Positions 8,581 through 16,563 of a DNA stretch of 32,977 bases are shown here, piece by piece; within the stretch, counting starts at the first letter, position 1; the number at the start of each line of letters is the position of its first letter. A model generated the notes under the pieces. That model saw only the letters and a list, made by a program, of their open reading frames with translations, was not told where the DNA came from and made no database searches. The stretch covers positions 1-32,977 of the forward strand of contig QHWJ01000060.1 in assembly GCA_003222535.1 (NCBI GenBank). The letters are read 5' to 3'. Position numbers and translations under genes: made by a program. The DNA is from Acidobacteriota bacterium. Its GTDB lineage: Bacteria; Acidobacteriota; Vicinamibacteria; Vicinamibacterales; CAVVIG01.

Positions 8581-9035
8581 TCTCGGGCAACGTCACCGAA
8601 GATCGCTTCTGGGGCGAGTCGTGGACATCGGCCGACCGCGTGCTGACGCAGCTCGCCGACTGGCTGCGCCGCTCGCGCGCGGTGCGGACGATTGAAATCG
8701 ACGAGGGCTGGTCGGACGACCGCGACGTCAGCGTGTTCGTCGACCGCTGGGCCTGGCTCGACGTGCGTGCGCTCGTCGAAGAGCATGGCTCCGGCAAATC
8801 GCTCGTCCGCATGAGCACGCACCTGCGCCCGACCATGTTCGGCGTCGTGGCAGCGGTCGGCCTCGGCGCCGTGCTCCTCGCCGGCGCCGCGACCGGCGCG
8901 GCGCTGCGCCGGCCGCTCGCGGGCTCGATCGTCTCCGCGCTGGCGGTGCTGCTCATCGTGGTCATCGCCTGGCGGACCGCGCAGACCACGGCCATCGTCC
9001 GGCGTGGGATCGCGAGGGTGACGCTCGGGGCGGGC
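8541..9035 (+). other. Displaced C-terminal part of the GT2 fusion (-1 frame)
   Basis: After the GT2 frame ends, the -1 frame reads on without a stop, from about AEAWRALLLISGN through EDRFW, TSADRVL and IEIDEGWSDD to two hydrophobic helices (GVVAAVGLGAVLLAGAATGA and SIVSALAVLLIVVIA). It begins mid-domain with no credible start or signal, and fits as the natural tail of the glycosyltransferase. One missing base near 8550 would restore LHFIQPL followed by AEAW. The frame then continues straight into the NHL-repeat protein, so a single very long fusion is also possible. Confidence 0.6.
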
Positions 9036-10247
9036 ATGGTCAAGATGCGATCGAGCCGGGTCCGCGCGCCGCTGATCGCGCCGTCGCTGCTCCGCATGTA
9101 CGGGTTGCGCAGCGCCTTCATCTTCATCGTGATGATCGTGGCGCTCGGCTCGAGCACGCTGATGCTGCGCGAAGCGGCGACCGGCCCGGTGATCGGCGGG
9201 AAGAAAGGGTACGCGGGAGACTACGGCCCCGCGATCGAAGCGTGGCTCGACACGCCGGGGGGCGTCGTCGTCGGACCCAACGGCGACATCTACATCGCCG
9301 ATTCGAACAACGACGTCATCCGCCGGGTGGACACGCGCGGGGACATCGAGCCGGTGGCGGGCAACCACGACCTGGGCACCGGGTTCTCCGGCGACAACGG
9401 TCCGGCCATCGTCGCACAGCTCGACACGCCGGACGGCGTCGCGATTGCGCCCGACGGCGACCTCATCGTCGCCGACTCCCACAACGACCGCATCCGTCGT
9501 GTCGACAGGCCGACCAGGGTCATCACTACGATCGCAGGCTCGGGCGAGAACGGCTACGACGGCGACGAGAAGCCCGCGGTGGACGCGGCGCTGAACACGC
9601 CGAGCGCCGTGGCGGCGGCGCCCAACGGCGATATCTACATCGCCGACACGCTGAACTACCGCATTCGAATGATCGACGCGAGGACCGGCCTCATTCACAC
9701 GGTGGCGGGCGACGGGGCGCCCGGCGACGCGCAGAACGTCGGCGACGGGGGACCGGCGACCGACGCGCATCTGAACATGCCGAGCGACGTCGCGATCGAC
9801 ACGCGAAACGGCGACCTCTACATCGCCGACATGCATCACAACCGCGTGCGCAGAGTCGACGCGAAGACGCACATCATCTCGACCGTCGCCGGCAACGGCG
9901 TCTGGGGCTATTCGGGCGACGATGGGCCCGCCACGGCCGCACGGTTCGCGGGACCGGCCGGCGTCGCGGTCGTCCACGAGCCCGGCGGGAAGGTGACGAT
10001 CTTCATCGCCGACTACTACAACGGCCACGTCAGGGCCGTCGGCCCCGACGGCATCCTGCGGGATCTCAGCGACGAGGGGCGCGAAGCGTTCGGCGCACCC
10101 ACGCGCGTCGCCTACGACCCGCGTCGCGGCTTCCTGTACGTCGCCGATTCGAGCCAGGACCGTGTCGTGCCGTTGATCATTCCGCGGATCGCGCCGAACC
10201 TCGTGCCGAAGCAGCCGCTGCTGCCGCCGCGGAAGGTGGGCGGATGA
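9036..10247 (+). CDS. Membrane-anchored NHL-repeat beta-propeller protein
   Basis: The product is about 403 residues. An N-terminal transmembrane anchor (SAFIFIVMIVALGSSTLML) is followed by about six NHL-type repeats with the recurring pattern GDIYIADSNNDVIRRVD, GDLIVADSHNDRIRRVD, GDIYIADTLNYRIRMID, GDLYIADMHHNRVRRVD, TIFIADYYNGHVRAVG and FLYVADSSQDRVVPL. Between repeats there are VAGNG-YSGDDGPA segments typical of this class. NHL propellers usually bind proteins or glycans; no catalytic motif is seen. The ATG at 9036 is a guess, because the frame is open upstream. The stop overlaps the ABC exporter start (ATGA), so the two are coupled. Confidence 0.8.
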   Translation: MVKMRSSRVRAPLIAPSLLRMYGLRSAFIFIVMIVALGSSTLMLREAATGPVIGGKKGYAGDYGPAIEAWLDTPGGVVVGPNGDIYIADSNNDVIRRVDTRGDIEPVAGNHDLGTGFSGDNGPAIVAQLDTPDGVAIAPDGDLIVADSHNDRIRRVDRPTRVITTIAGSGENGYDGDEKPAVDAALNTPSAVAAAPNGDIYIADTLNYRIRMIDARTGLIHTVAGDGAPGDAQNVGDGGPATDAHLNMPSDVAIDTRNGDLYIADMHHNRVRRVDAKTHIISTVAGNGVWGYSGDDGPATAARFAGPAGVAVVHEPGGKVTIFIADYYNGHVRAVGPDGILRDLSDEGREAFGAPTRVAYDPRRGFLYVADSSQDRVVPLIIPRIAPNLVPKQPLLPPRKVGG

Positions 10248-12076
10248 GCGAACCGCTCCTCGTCTGGACGCTGTCGTTCCTGCGGCCGTACCGCAAGCGC
10301 GTCGCGCTGCTGGCGGTGCTGCTCCTGTCGGAAATCGGGCTCGGCGCGCTGCAGCCGTGGCCGCTCGCGATCGTCATCGACTACGTGCTGGGCGGAAGGC
10401 CGTTTCCGGCGCGCCTGGCGCCAGGGATCGCCCTGGTCACCGAGAACCATCGTTTCGTCCTGCTCACCGCGGTCGTCATCGCCGGCGTCGTGCTGCAGGT
10501 CGTGAACCAGCTGGTCTCCGCCTACGGCACGCAGGTGCAGGTCGATGCCGGTCAGCGCATGGTGTACGACCTGCGCGGCAAGCTGTTTCAACACCTGACG
10601 GCGCTCGGGCTGCATCACCACATCACGACGAGCACGGCGGACGCCGTGTACCGCGTCGACGTCGACGCGTACGCGATCGAAAACCTGGTGATGAGCGGGA
10701 TCTTTCCGCTGGCGACTTCGATCGCATCGTTGACGGTCATGTTCGGCATCCTGCTGTACATGAACGTCACCATCGCGCTGCTGTCGCTGGCCGTCGTGCC
10801 GTTCATGTATCTCTGCCTGCGGTACTACACGTCGACGCTCGTGAACCGCGAAGAGCGCGTGAAGGAGCTCGAGTCGAAGCTGCTCGAGCGGCTGTACGAG
10901 ACGTTCGGCGCGATGCGACTCGTCAAGAGCTTCGCGCGCGAGCCGCACGAGCTGCAGCGCTACGCCCGTGCCGGCGACACCACGATGAGCGCCCGCATCG
11001 CGATCACCTGGCAGCAGTCGCTGTTCTCGGTCGTCGTCAGCACCATCACGATTCTCGGGACCGCGCTCGTCGTCATCGTCGGCGGCCGCCTCGTGATGGA
11101 CGGCCGGCTGAGCGTCGGCCGGCTGACGGTCGTCATCAGCTATCTCGCGGCGGTCTACGGCCCGCTCTCGGCCATCGCGCACACCACCGGCCAGCTGCAG
11201 GGCGCGCTCGCCGGCGCAAAGCGCGTTCGCGCGATGTTCGCGATGACGCCGGAGACGGTGGAAGCACGGGATGCGATCGCGGCGACTGAGGTCAGGGGCG
11301 ACATCCGGTTCGAGGACGTGGGCTTCACGTATCCGGGCGGGGCGACGGTGCTGCACGACATCGCGTTCGACGCCAAGCCGGGCCAGGTGGTCGCGCTCGT
11401 CGGGCTGACCGGCGCAGGCAAGACGACGCTCGTCAGCCTGATCCCGCGGTTCTACGACGCGGCGGTCGGGCGCGTGCTCATCGACGGCGTGGACGTGCGC
11501 CAGTACCGGGTGAGGTCGCTGCGGGAGAAGATTGCGATCGTGCTTCAGGATCCCGTGCTGTTTTCGGGCACCATCGCGGACAACCTGCGGTACGGCCGGC
11601 TCGACGCGACACGCCAGGAAATCGAAGAGGCGGCGCGCGCGGCGCACGCCCACGAGTTCATCTCGCGGCTGCCGAAAGGCTACGACACCGAGATCGCCGA
11701 AGCCGGCGGCGAGCTGTCGGGCGGCGAGCGCCAGCGCCTGAGCGTGGCGCGGGCGATTCTGAAGAACGCGCCGATTCTGATCCTCGACGAGCCGACCTCG
11801 TCGCTCGATTCGATCTCCGAGGAGATTGTGTTCGCGGCGCTGCGGCGCCTGCGCGCCGGCCGCACGACCATCGTCATCGCGCACCGCCTGTCGACCGTGC
11901 GCGACGCCGATCGCATTCTCGTGCTCGATGGCGGCCAGATTGCGGCACAGGGACGCCACGAGGAGCTGGTGAAGTCCAGTCAGTTGTACCGGCGGATGTG
12001 CGCGCGGCTGTCGGTCGGCAAGTCGCTCGACGACCCCGAGAGCATCGATGAGCTGATCGAGGCCGCAAAGAGATGA
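10244..12076 (+). CDS. Type-I ABC exporter, fused TMD-NBD
   Basis: This is a 610-residue half-transporter that presumably homodimerises and exports a lipid-linked, glycolipid or small-molecule substrate. Residues 1-330 hold six hydrophobic helices. The ATPase domain follows with Walker A GLTGAGKTTL (near 387), Q-loop VLQDPVLFS, signature LSGGERQRLS (near 491), Walker B ILILDEPTSSLD (near 511), and H-loop IAHRLSTVRDAD (near 545). All motifs are canonical, so it should be active. The start is the ATG at 10244, overlapping the NHL stop. The neighbouring glycosyltransferases suggest a glycan or glycolipid substrate, in the style of MsbA-like exporters. Confidence 0.93.
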   Translation: MSEPLLVWTLSFLRPYRKRVALLAVLLLSEIGLGALQPWPLAIVIDYVLGGRPFPARLAPGIALVTENHRFVLLTAVVIAGVVLQVVNQLVSAYGTQVQVDAGQRMVYDLRGKLFQHLTALGLHHHITTSTADAVYRVDVDAYAIENLVMSGIFPLATSIASLTVMFGILLYMNVTIALLSLAVVPFMYLCLRYYTSTLVNREERVKELESKLLERLYETFGAMRLVKSFAREPHELQRYARAGDTTMSARIAITWQQSLFSVVVSTITILGTALVVIVGGRLVMDGRLSVGRLTVVISYLAAVYGPLSAIAHTTGQLQGALAGAKRVRAMFAMTPETVEARDAIAATEVRGDIRFEDVGFTYPGGATVLHDIAFDAKPGQVVALVGLTGAGKTTLVSLIPRFYDAAVGRVLIDGVDVRQYRVRSLREKIAIVLQDPVLFSGTIADNLRYGRLDATRQEIEEAARAAHAHEFISRLPKGYDTEIAEAGGELSGGERQRLSVARAILKNAPILILDEPTSSLDSISEEIVFAALRRLRAGRTTIVIAHRLSTVRDADRILVLDGGQIAAQGRHEELVKSSQLYRRMCARLSVGKSLDDPESIDELIEAAKR

Positions 12077-12081
12077 TGACA

Positions 12082-12196
12082 TTGCGGATCGCGGATCGCG
12101 GATCGCGGATTGATTGCGGATTCAGTGCGACGGAATCTGCAACTCCGGAATCTGCAATTCCGGAATCCGCAATCCGCAGTCCGCAATCCGCAATCC
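12082..12196. repeat. Inverted heptamer array after the ABC exporter
   Basis: Units ttgcgga, tcgcgga, tcgcgga, tcgcgga (12082-12109) are followed, after a mixed middle with ggaatctgcaa and ggaatctgcaatt words, by the inverse units atccgca, atccgca, gtccgca, atccgca up to 12196. The array starts 6 nt after the exporter stop and ends 1 nt before the next ATG. Confidence 0.88.
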
Positions 12197-12197
12197 C

Positions 12198-13316
12198 ATG
12201 AGGATCCTCTTCGCCGGCATCATCGCCCGGTATCCGTTTGGCGGCGTCACGTGGTGCTCGCTCATGTATCTGCTCGGCCTGCGCGCGCTCGGACACGAGG
12301 TCTTTTACATCGAGGACACCGGCGAGTGCGTCTACGATCCCGTGCAGAACACGCGCGCCACCGATCCCGCCTATGGCACCGCCTACATCCACAACGCCCT
12401 CGAGCCGTTCGGCCTCGGCGACCGCTGGTCGTTCGTGAACTACGACGGCAGCCATCACGGCAGGAGCGCGGAAGACGTCGTACGCTACGCGGCCGGCGCC
12501 GACCTCTTCATCAATCTGTCCGGCGGATCCTGGTTCTGGCGCGACGAGTACACGCGAATTCCCCGCAAGGTGTTCATCGATTCGGACCCGGCGTTCACGC
12601 AGCTCGCGATCGCCAAGGCGGAGCCGTGGTACGTGGAGTTCTTCCGGCGCTTCGACCATCTCTTCACCTTCGGATCCAACATCGGCACGCCGGCCTCGCC
12701 GATTCCGACCGGCGCCTTCACCTGGCACAAGACGTGGCAGCCGATCACGATGGACGACTGGCGGGCGGACCGCGCGCCCCGCGATCGCTTCACGACGGTG
12801 ATGACCTGGCAGATGGAAAGCTTCGCCGACGTCGGCGGGAACAAGGATTCGGAATTCGTGAAGTTCATCGAGCTCCCCTCGCGGACGTCGCAGCGGCTCG
12901 AGCTCGCCATCAACGGGCCGCAGCAGCTGCTCCGGCGGCACGGCTGGGACACGGTGGACGCGATGGCCGTATCGCGCACGCCGGCGGATTACCGCGCCTT
13001 CATCCACGGGTCGAAGGCCGAATTCGGCGTGGCCAAGCACACCTACGTCGTCCACCGATCGGGCTGGTTCAGCGATCGGACCGAGTGCTACCTCGCCTCG
13101 GGCCGTCCGGCGCTGGTGCAGGACACCGGATGGACGGCGCATCTGCCGTGCGGGGAGGGACTGCTCGCGTTTTCGAACATGGACACCACGCTCGACGGGA
13201 TCGCCCGCATCAACGCCGACTACGATCGTCACGCGCGGCGGGCGATCGATGTGGCGCGCGAGCACTTCGACGCCCGCGTGGTGCTGCCGAAGCTCATCGA
13301 GGTCGCCTGCTCATGA
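12198..13316 (+). CDS. Glycosyltransferase-like protein (GT-B type)
   Basis: The 372-residue protein starts MRILFAGIIARYPFGGVTW, the glycine-rich N-terminal strand-loop of GT-B transferases. LGLRALGHEVFYIED follows, typical of GT1/GT4 N-terminal domains. The C-terminal half has FGVAKHTYV, GWFSDRTECYLASGRPALVQDTG and GLLAFSNMD, resembling the donor-site region of glycosyltransferase family 1 proteins, where the EC-LASG-PVL segment contacts the sugar nucleotide. The sugar and acceptor cannot be predicted. The ATG at 12198 is chosen because upstream codons lie in the heptamer array. The gene lies between the ABC exporter and a GT4 gene. Confidence 0.72.
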   Translation: MRILFAGIIARYPFGGVTWCSLMYLLGLRALGHEVFYIEDTGECVYDPVQNTRATDPAYGTAYIHNALEPFGLGDRWSFVNYDGSHHGRSAEDVVRYAAGADLFINLSGGSWFWRDEYTRIPRKVFIDSDPAFTQLAIAKAEPWYVEFFRRFDHLFTFGSNIGTPASPIPTGAFTWHKTWQPITMDDWRADRAPRDRFTTVMTWQMESFADVGGNKDSEFVKFIELPSRTSQRLELAINGPQQLLRRHGWDTVDAMAVSRTPADYRAFIHGSKAEFGVAKHTYVVHRSGWFSDRTECYLASGRPALVQDTGWTAHLPCGEGLLAFSNMDTTLDGIARINADYDRHARRAIDVAREHFDARVVLPKLIEVACS

Positions 13317-13318
13317 CA

Positions 13319-13415
13319 GGGACCACGAACGGCGTTACACGAAGATCACGACCAGATGTCTTCGTCTTCGTGTACCTTCGCAAACGTCGGGTCTTCGTGA
13401 TAAACCGTCGTGACC
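13319..13415. repeat. Short-word inverted repeat between glycosyltransferase genes
   Basis: This array of cacgaagat/cacgacc words on one side and tcttcgtct/tcttcgtga words on the other starts within a few bases of the upstream stop. It is the same 8-9-nt class as the hisF-hisA element but more degenerate. Confidence 0.7.
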
Positions 13416-13419
13416 ACCG

Positions 13420-14448
13420 ATGAGAATCGCGCACATCGCGCCGGTTGCCACGACCATCCCGCCGCCGAAGTCGGGATCGGTGGAGACGATGACGTCGCTC
13501 CTCACCGAGGGGCTCGTGGCACGCGGTCACGACGTGACGCTGTTCGCCACGGGTGATTCGAAGACCAAGGCGAGTCTCTGCGCGATCTACCCGCATGGCT
13601 ACTGGCACGATGAGAACATGTGGCCGTGGGAGCTGTACGAGATGCTGAACCTCGCGGCGGCCGTCGAGCGCGCGGCCGACTTCGACATCATTCACTATGA
13701 GGCCGCCTACTATCCGATGTCGCTCGCCTTCGCGCGCCTCTCGCCCACGCCGATCGTCCAGACCCTGCACCACTCACCGAGCGCGGCGGAGATCCGGCTG
13801 TGGGCGCGCTACCCGGAGGCGCCGTTCGTCGCGATCTCGGGCGAACAGGGCCGCCTGCTGAGCGGCCTCAACGTCGTCGCCACCGTGCTGCACGGCATCG
13901 ACACGGATAATTTCGTCTACCGTGAGAAGCCCGACGACTACCTGCTGTTCCTCGGCCGCTTCACCGACGGCAAGGGTGTGCTGCAGGCCATTGAGATCGC
14001 CAAGCGGATTGGCATGCGGCTGATCCTGGCCGCGGCGGTAAACGAGTACTATCGCGAGCGTGTGGCGCCGCACGTCGACGGCCGCCACGTCGTCTTTTAC
14101 GGGGAAGCTGATTTTCAGGCGAAGGTGAAGCTGTTCGGCGGCGCGCGAGCGCTGCTCTACCCGATCCAGGCGCGCGAGCCGTTCGGCCTGGTACTGGCCG
14201 AGGCGATGGCCTGCGGCACGCCGGTCGCCGCCCTTGATCGCGGCGCCGTTCGGGAGGTCGTCGAAGAAGGCGTCACGGGGATGGTTTTCGAGGACCTCGA
14301 GCAGATGGCCAACGAGCTGCCGCGGGTCTTCGATCTCGATCGCCGTCGCGTGCACGAGCGCGCCGTCGCCCGTTTCGGCGCGGCACGCATGGTCGACGAG
14401 TATGTGTCCGTCTACGCGAGGATCGCGCAGGCCCATGGTGTCCGATAG
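13420..14448 (+). CDS. Family 4 glycosyltransferase
   Basis: The 342-residue protein is a GT-B retaining transferase. The N terminus MRIAHIAPVATTIPP with GSVETM is the acceptor-domain loop, and GLVARGHDVTLFATGD is typical of the family. The donor domain has LLFLGRFTDGKGV and the E-x7-E element in EPFGLVLAEAMACGTPV, the nucleotide-sugar binding motif of GT4. It probably transfers a hexose or N-acetylhexosamine from a UDP or GDP donor. Its end overlaps the PIG-L deacetylase start by 14 nt. A GT4 followed by a PIG-L deacetylase recalls the first two steps of mycothiol and bacillithiol synthesis, but the substrate here is unknown. Confidence 0.9.
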   Translation: MRIAHIAPVATTIPPPKSGSVETMTSLLTEGLVARGHDVTLFATGDSKTKASLCAIYPHGYWHDENMWPWELYEMLNLAAAVERAADFDIIHYEAAYYPMSLAFARLSPTPIVQTLHHSPSAAEIRLWARYPEAPFVAISGEQGRLLSGLNVVATVLHGIDTDNFVYREKPDDYLLFLGRFTDGKGVLQAIEIAKRIGMRLILAAAVNEYYRERVAPHVDGRHVVFYGEADFQAKVKLFGGARALLYPIQAREPFGLVLAEAMACGTPVAALDRGAVREVVEEGVTGMVFEDLEQMANELPRVFDLDRRRVHERAVARFGAARMVDEYVSVYARIAQAHGVR

Positions 14449-15244
14449 TCTCCTTCCTCTCGCCGGCCGTACGGTGCTCGGGATCTTCGCGCATCCAGAC
14501 GACGAGTCGCTGGCATGCGGCGGAACGCTGGCACGACTGGCCGACGCCGGCGCCCGGGTGATCCTGCTGTGCGCGTCGCACGGCGAGGCCGGCTCGATCA
14601 GCGATCCGGCGCTCGTGCCCGACGGGAACCTGGGTGCCGTACGCGCGCGCGAGCTGCGCGACGCGGCCGCCGTGCTCGGCATCGCCGAGGTGATCCTCCT
14701 GGATCACCCCGACGGCGACCTCCGGTGGGTCCAGGTGCCCGAGCTGCACCAGGAGATCGTCGCGACGATCCTGCGCTGCCGTCCCGATGCGGTGATCACG
14801 TTCGCCGAGGACGGCCTCTACTGGCATCTCGATCACATCGGCGTGCACGAGCGCACGTTCACGGCGGTCCGATCGTTCGGCGCCGCCGCGCCGCCGCTCT
14901 ACTACGTGACCATGCAGCTCGGCGTGATGCGCGAGATGGTGGACGCGGCGCACGGCAAGGGCGGCGCGCCGCCCGATTCCAGCTTCTGGGGCATCGCGCC
15001 CGACGCGTTCGGCGACGGCGCGAAGCCGCCGACCTTCGTCATCGACGTGCGCGACTGGGTGCCGCGCAAGCTGGCCGCGCTGCGCTGCCATCGCACGCAG
15101 ATCGGGCGCAACAACCCCATGGCGTGGATCGACGACGACGAAGCGCGGCAGTGGCTCGGCGTCGAGCAGTTCCGCCGCGCACCTCTCGAGGCCACCGGCG
15201 AGGGGATCCTCGAACACCTCGGCGAAATCCAGCATGCGGACTGA
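14435..15244 (+). CDS. PIG-L family N-acetylglucosaminyl deacetylase
   Basis: The 269-residue zinc-dependent deacetylase has the signature AHPDDES (H20, D22, D23) and the second histidine cluster HLDHIGVH (H131, H134, H138). The family (PIG-L, MshB, BshB) removes acetyl groups from N-acetylglucosamine-containing substrates, which fits its coupling to the GT4 upstream. There is no signal peptide, so it acts in the cytoplasm. The ATG at 14435 lies within the end of the GT4 gene, and its 3' end overlaps the methyltransferase start by 11 nt. MshB and BshB are close relatives; without the rest of those pathways I do not assign a specific thiol product. Confidence 0.92.
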   Translation: MVSDSLLPLAGRTVLGIFAHPDDESLACGGTLARLADAGARVILLCASHGEAGSISDPALVPDGNLGAVRARELRDAAAVLGIAEVILLDHPDGDLRWVQVPELHQEIVATILRCRPDAVITFAEDGLYWHLDHIGVHERTFTAVRSFGAAAPPLYYVTMQLGVMREMVDAAHGKGGAPPDSSFWGIAPDAFGDGAKPPTFVIDVRDWVPRKLAALRCHRTQIGRNNPMAWIDDDEARQWLGVEQFRRAPLEATGEGILEHLGEIQHAD

Positions 15245-16499
15245 AACGCTCGACGTGCTCCGCTGCCCCTACTGCGGCGGGCGGCTGTCGCTCGTCGACT
15301 CGCTGTATCACAGGAGCGCTGCCGGCGAGATTCACGACGGGATCCTCGGCTGCCACTGCTGCATCTTTCCCGTCGTCGACGGCATTCCCGTGCTGCACCT
15401 GCTGCCCGCGGCCACCACGGCGCGCGACCAGATCCAGGCGGGCCGCGCCGACCTCGCGCGCCGCACCATGTTCGGCCTCGACGACGAGCAGGCCGAGGCC
15501 TTCGACGCTGTGGCTTCGTCTGCGACCGCGACGTATCGCGATACCGTCGGCGCGCTCGGACCCAACTTCGAGGGCGGCTATTTTCTCTATCGCTTCTCGG
15601 ACCCGACCTACATCGTCGCGCAGTCGGTGGCCCGCGTCGTGGCGGCCACAGTCCTCGGCGGCACGCGCCGCGCGATCGACATCTGCGGCGGATCGGGGCA
15701 CGTGACGCGATCGCTGCTCGATCTCTCGCCGTTTCCGCCCGTGCTCGCCGACCTGTACTTTGCGAAGGTCTGGCTGGCGCGTCGGTTCACGGCCCCGGGC
15801 TGCGAGCCGGTGTGCTGTGACGGCAATGCGCCGATGCCGTTCGCGCGCGGCGCGTTCGGCTTCGCCATGTGCACCGACGCGTTCATGTACATCTGGACGA
15901 AGCGGCAACTGGTCGGCGAGATGGAGCGCCTGATCGATCATCGCGCCGGCGGCTCTCATTCCGGCGCCGTGCCTGGCGCCGTCCTGATCGGCCACACACA
16001 CAACGAGCGCACCTGGAGCCCGTCGCACGGCCAGCCGTTGTCGCCTGAAGGGTACGCCGATCTGTTCGAGACGCTGGAGCCGCGAATCTTCGGCGAGGCG
16101 GCCCTGTTCGCGGACGTCGTCGGCGGCGGGCCGCTGGACCTCTCGCGGCGTGACGATGCCGAGACGCTGGACCGGAATCCCGCGCTGACGATCATCGCCA
16201 GCCGCAACCCCGCCGTCTTTGCGCGGCATCCGCTGCCGCCGCCCGAAACCTCCGCCGGCGACTTCCGGATCAACCCGCTGTACGCGGTCGAGCCGGAGGG
16301 CGATCGCGTGCGGCTGCGCCTGCGGTTTCCATCCGAGGACTACGAGCAGGAATACGGCGCGTGCCGCCAGTATCTGCCTGATGAGCTGACCGTCGGCACC
16401 GCCGTGCTGTCGGCGCTGCCTGACGCCACGAACTCCGGACCGCTTGCCGACCTGGCCCGCCGCCGCATCATCCTCAAGCTGCCGAAGCGGTATTACTAG
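15234..16499 (+). CDS. SAM-dependent methyltransferase with Trm112-like zinc-binding N terminus
   Basis: The 421-residue product begins with a small Cys-rich module (CPYCGG at 11-16, CHCC at 40-43, FPVVDGIPVL), typical of Trm112-like zinc ribbons attached to bacterial methyltransferases. A class I methyltransferase core follows: motif I AIDICGGSGHVT near residue 148, and ADLYFAKVWLARRF and DAFMYIWTKRQLVGEMERL as later motifs. The C-terminal third is less recognisable. The substrate is unknown; the operon suggests methylation of a sugar or a sugar-linked product. The ATG at 15234 overlaps the deacetylase. The last codons and stop are repeated immediately downstream as a 29-bp duplication. Confidence 0.82.
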   Translation: MRTETLDVLRCPYCGGRLSLVDSLYHRSAAGEIHDGILGCHCCIFPVVDGIPVLHLLPAATTARDQIQAGRADLARRTMFGLDDEQAEAFDAVASSATATYRDTVGALGPNFEGGYFLYRFSDPTYIVAQSVARVVAATVLGGTRRAIDICGGSGHVTRSLLDLSPFPPVLADLYFAKVWLARRFTAPGCEPVCCDGNAPMPFARGAFGFAMCTDAFMYIWTKRQLVGEMERLIDHRAGGSHSGAVPGAVLIGHTHNERTWSPSHGQPLSPEGYADLFETLEPRIFGEAALFADVVGGGPLDLSRRDDAETLDRNPALTIIASRNPAVFARHPLPPPETSAGDFRINPLYAVEPEGDRVRLRLRFPSEDYEQEYGACRQYLPDELTVGTAVLSALPDATNSGPLADLARRRIILKLPKRYY

Positions 16500-16539
16500 T
16501 CCGCGGTATGCCGAAGCGGTATCACTAGTCCAGGGTATG
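16482..16539. repeat. 29-bp tandem duplication over the methyltransferase stop
   Basis: Positions 16482-16510 and 16511-16539 match at 26 of 29 bases. The unit contains the last methyltransferase codons and its TAG stop (ccgaagcggta...actagtcc...ggtatg). The second unit ends in tatgatg, which includes a TATGAT resembling a -10 box about 24 nt before the kinase gene. Confidence 0.9.
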
Positions 16540-16563
16540 ATGTGCCGCATTTGACGTCCATCT

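Noticed and set aside
9242-10243. Upstream extension of the ABC exporter frame
   Set aside because: The extension is Arg-rich out-of-frame NHL sequence; the exporter starts at 10244, coupled to the NHL stop.
10112-12082. A 656-residue minus-strand open frame opposite the ABC exporter
   Set aside because: It is the antisense shadow of a gene with all ABC motifs; it has no recognisable domain itself.
14435-15244. Naming the GT4/PIG-L pair as mycothiol or bacillithiol enzymes
   Set aside because: The ligase and transferase genes of those pathways are absent and PIG-L motifs are shared across the family.
15945-16000. ggcgcc-gtgcct-ggcgcc in the methyltransferase as another small hairpin insertion
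   Set aside because: The arms are only 6 bp and lack the gtag prefix and TTCA centre, so it is not distinguishable from chance in GC-rich DNA.
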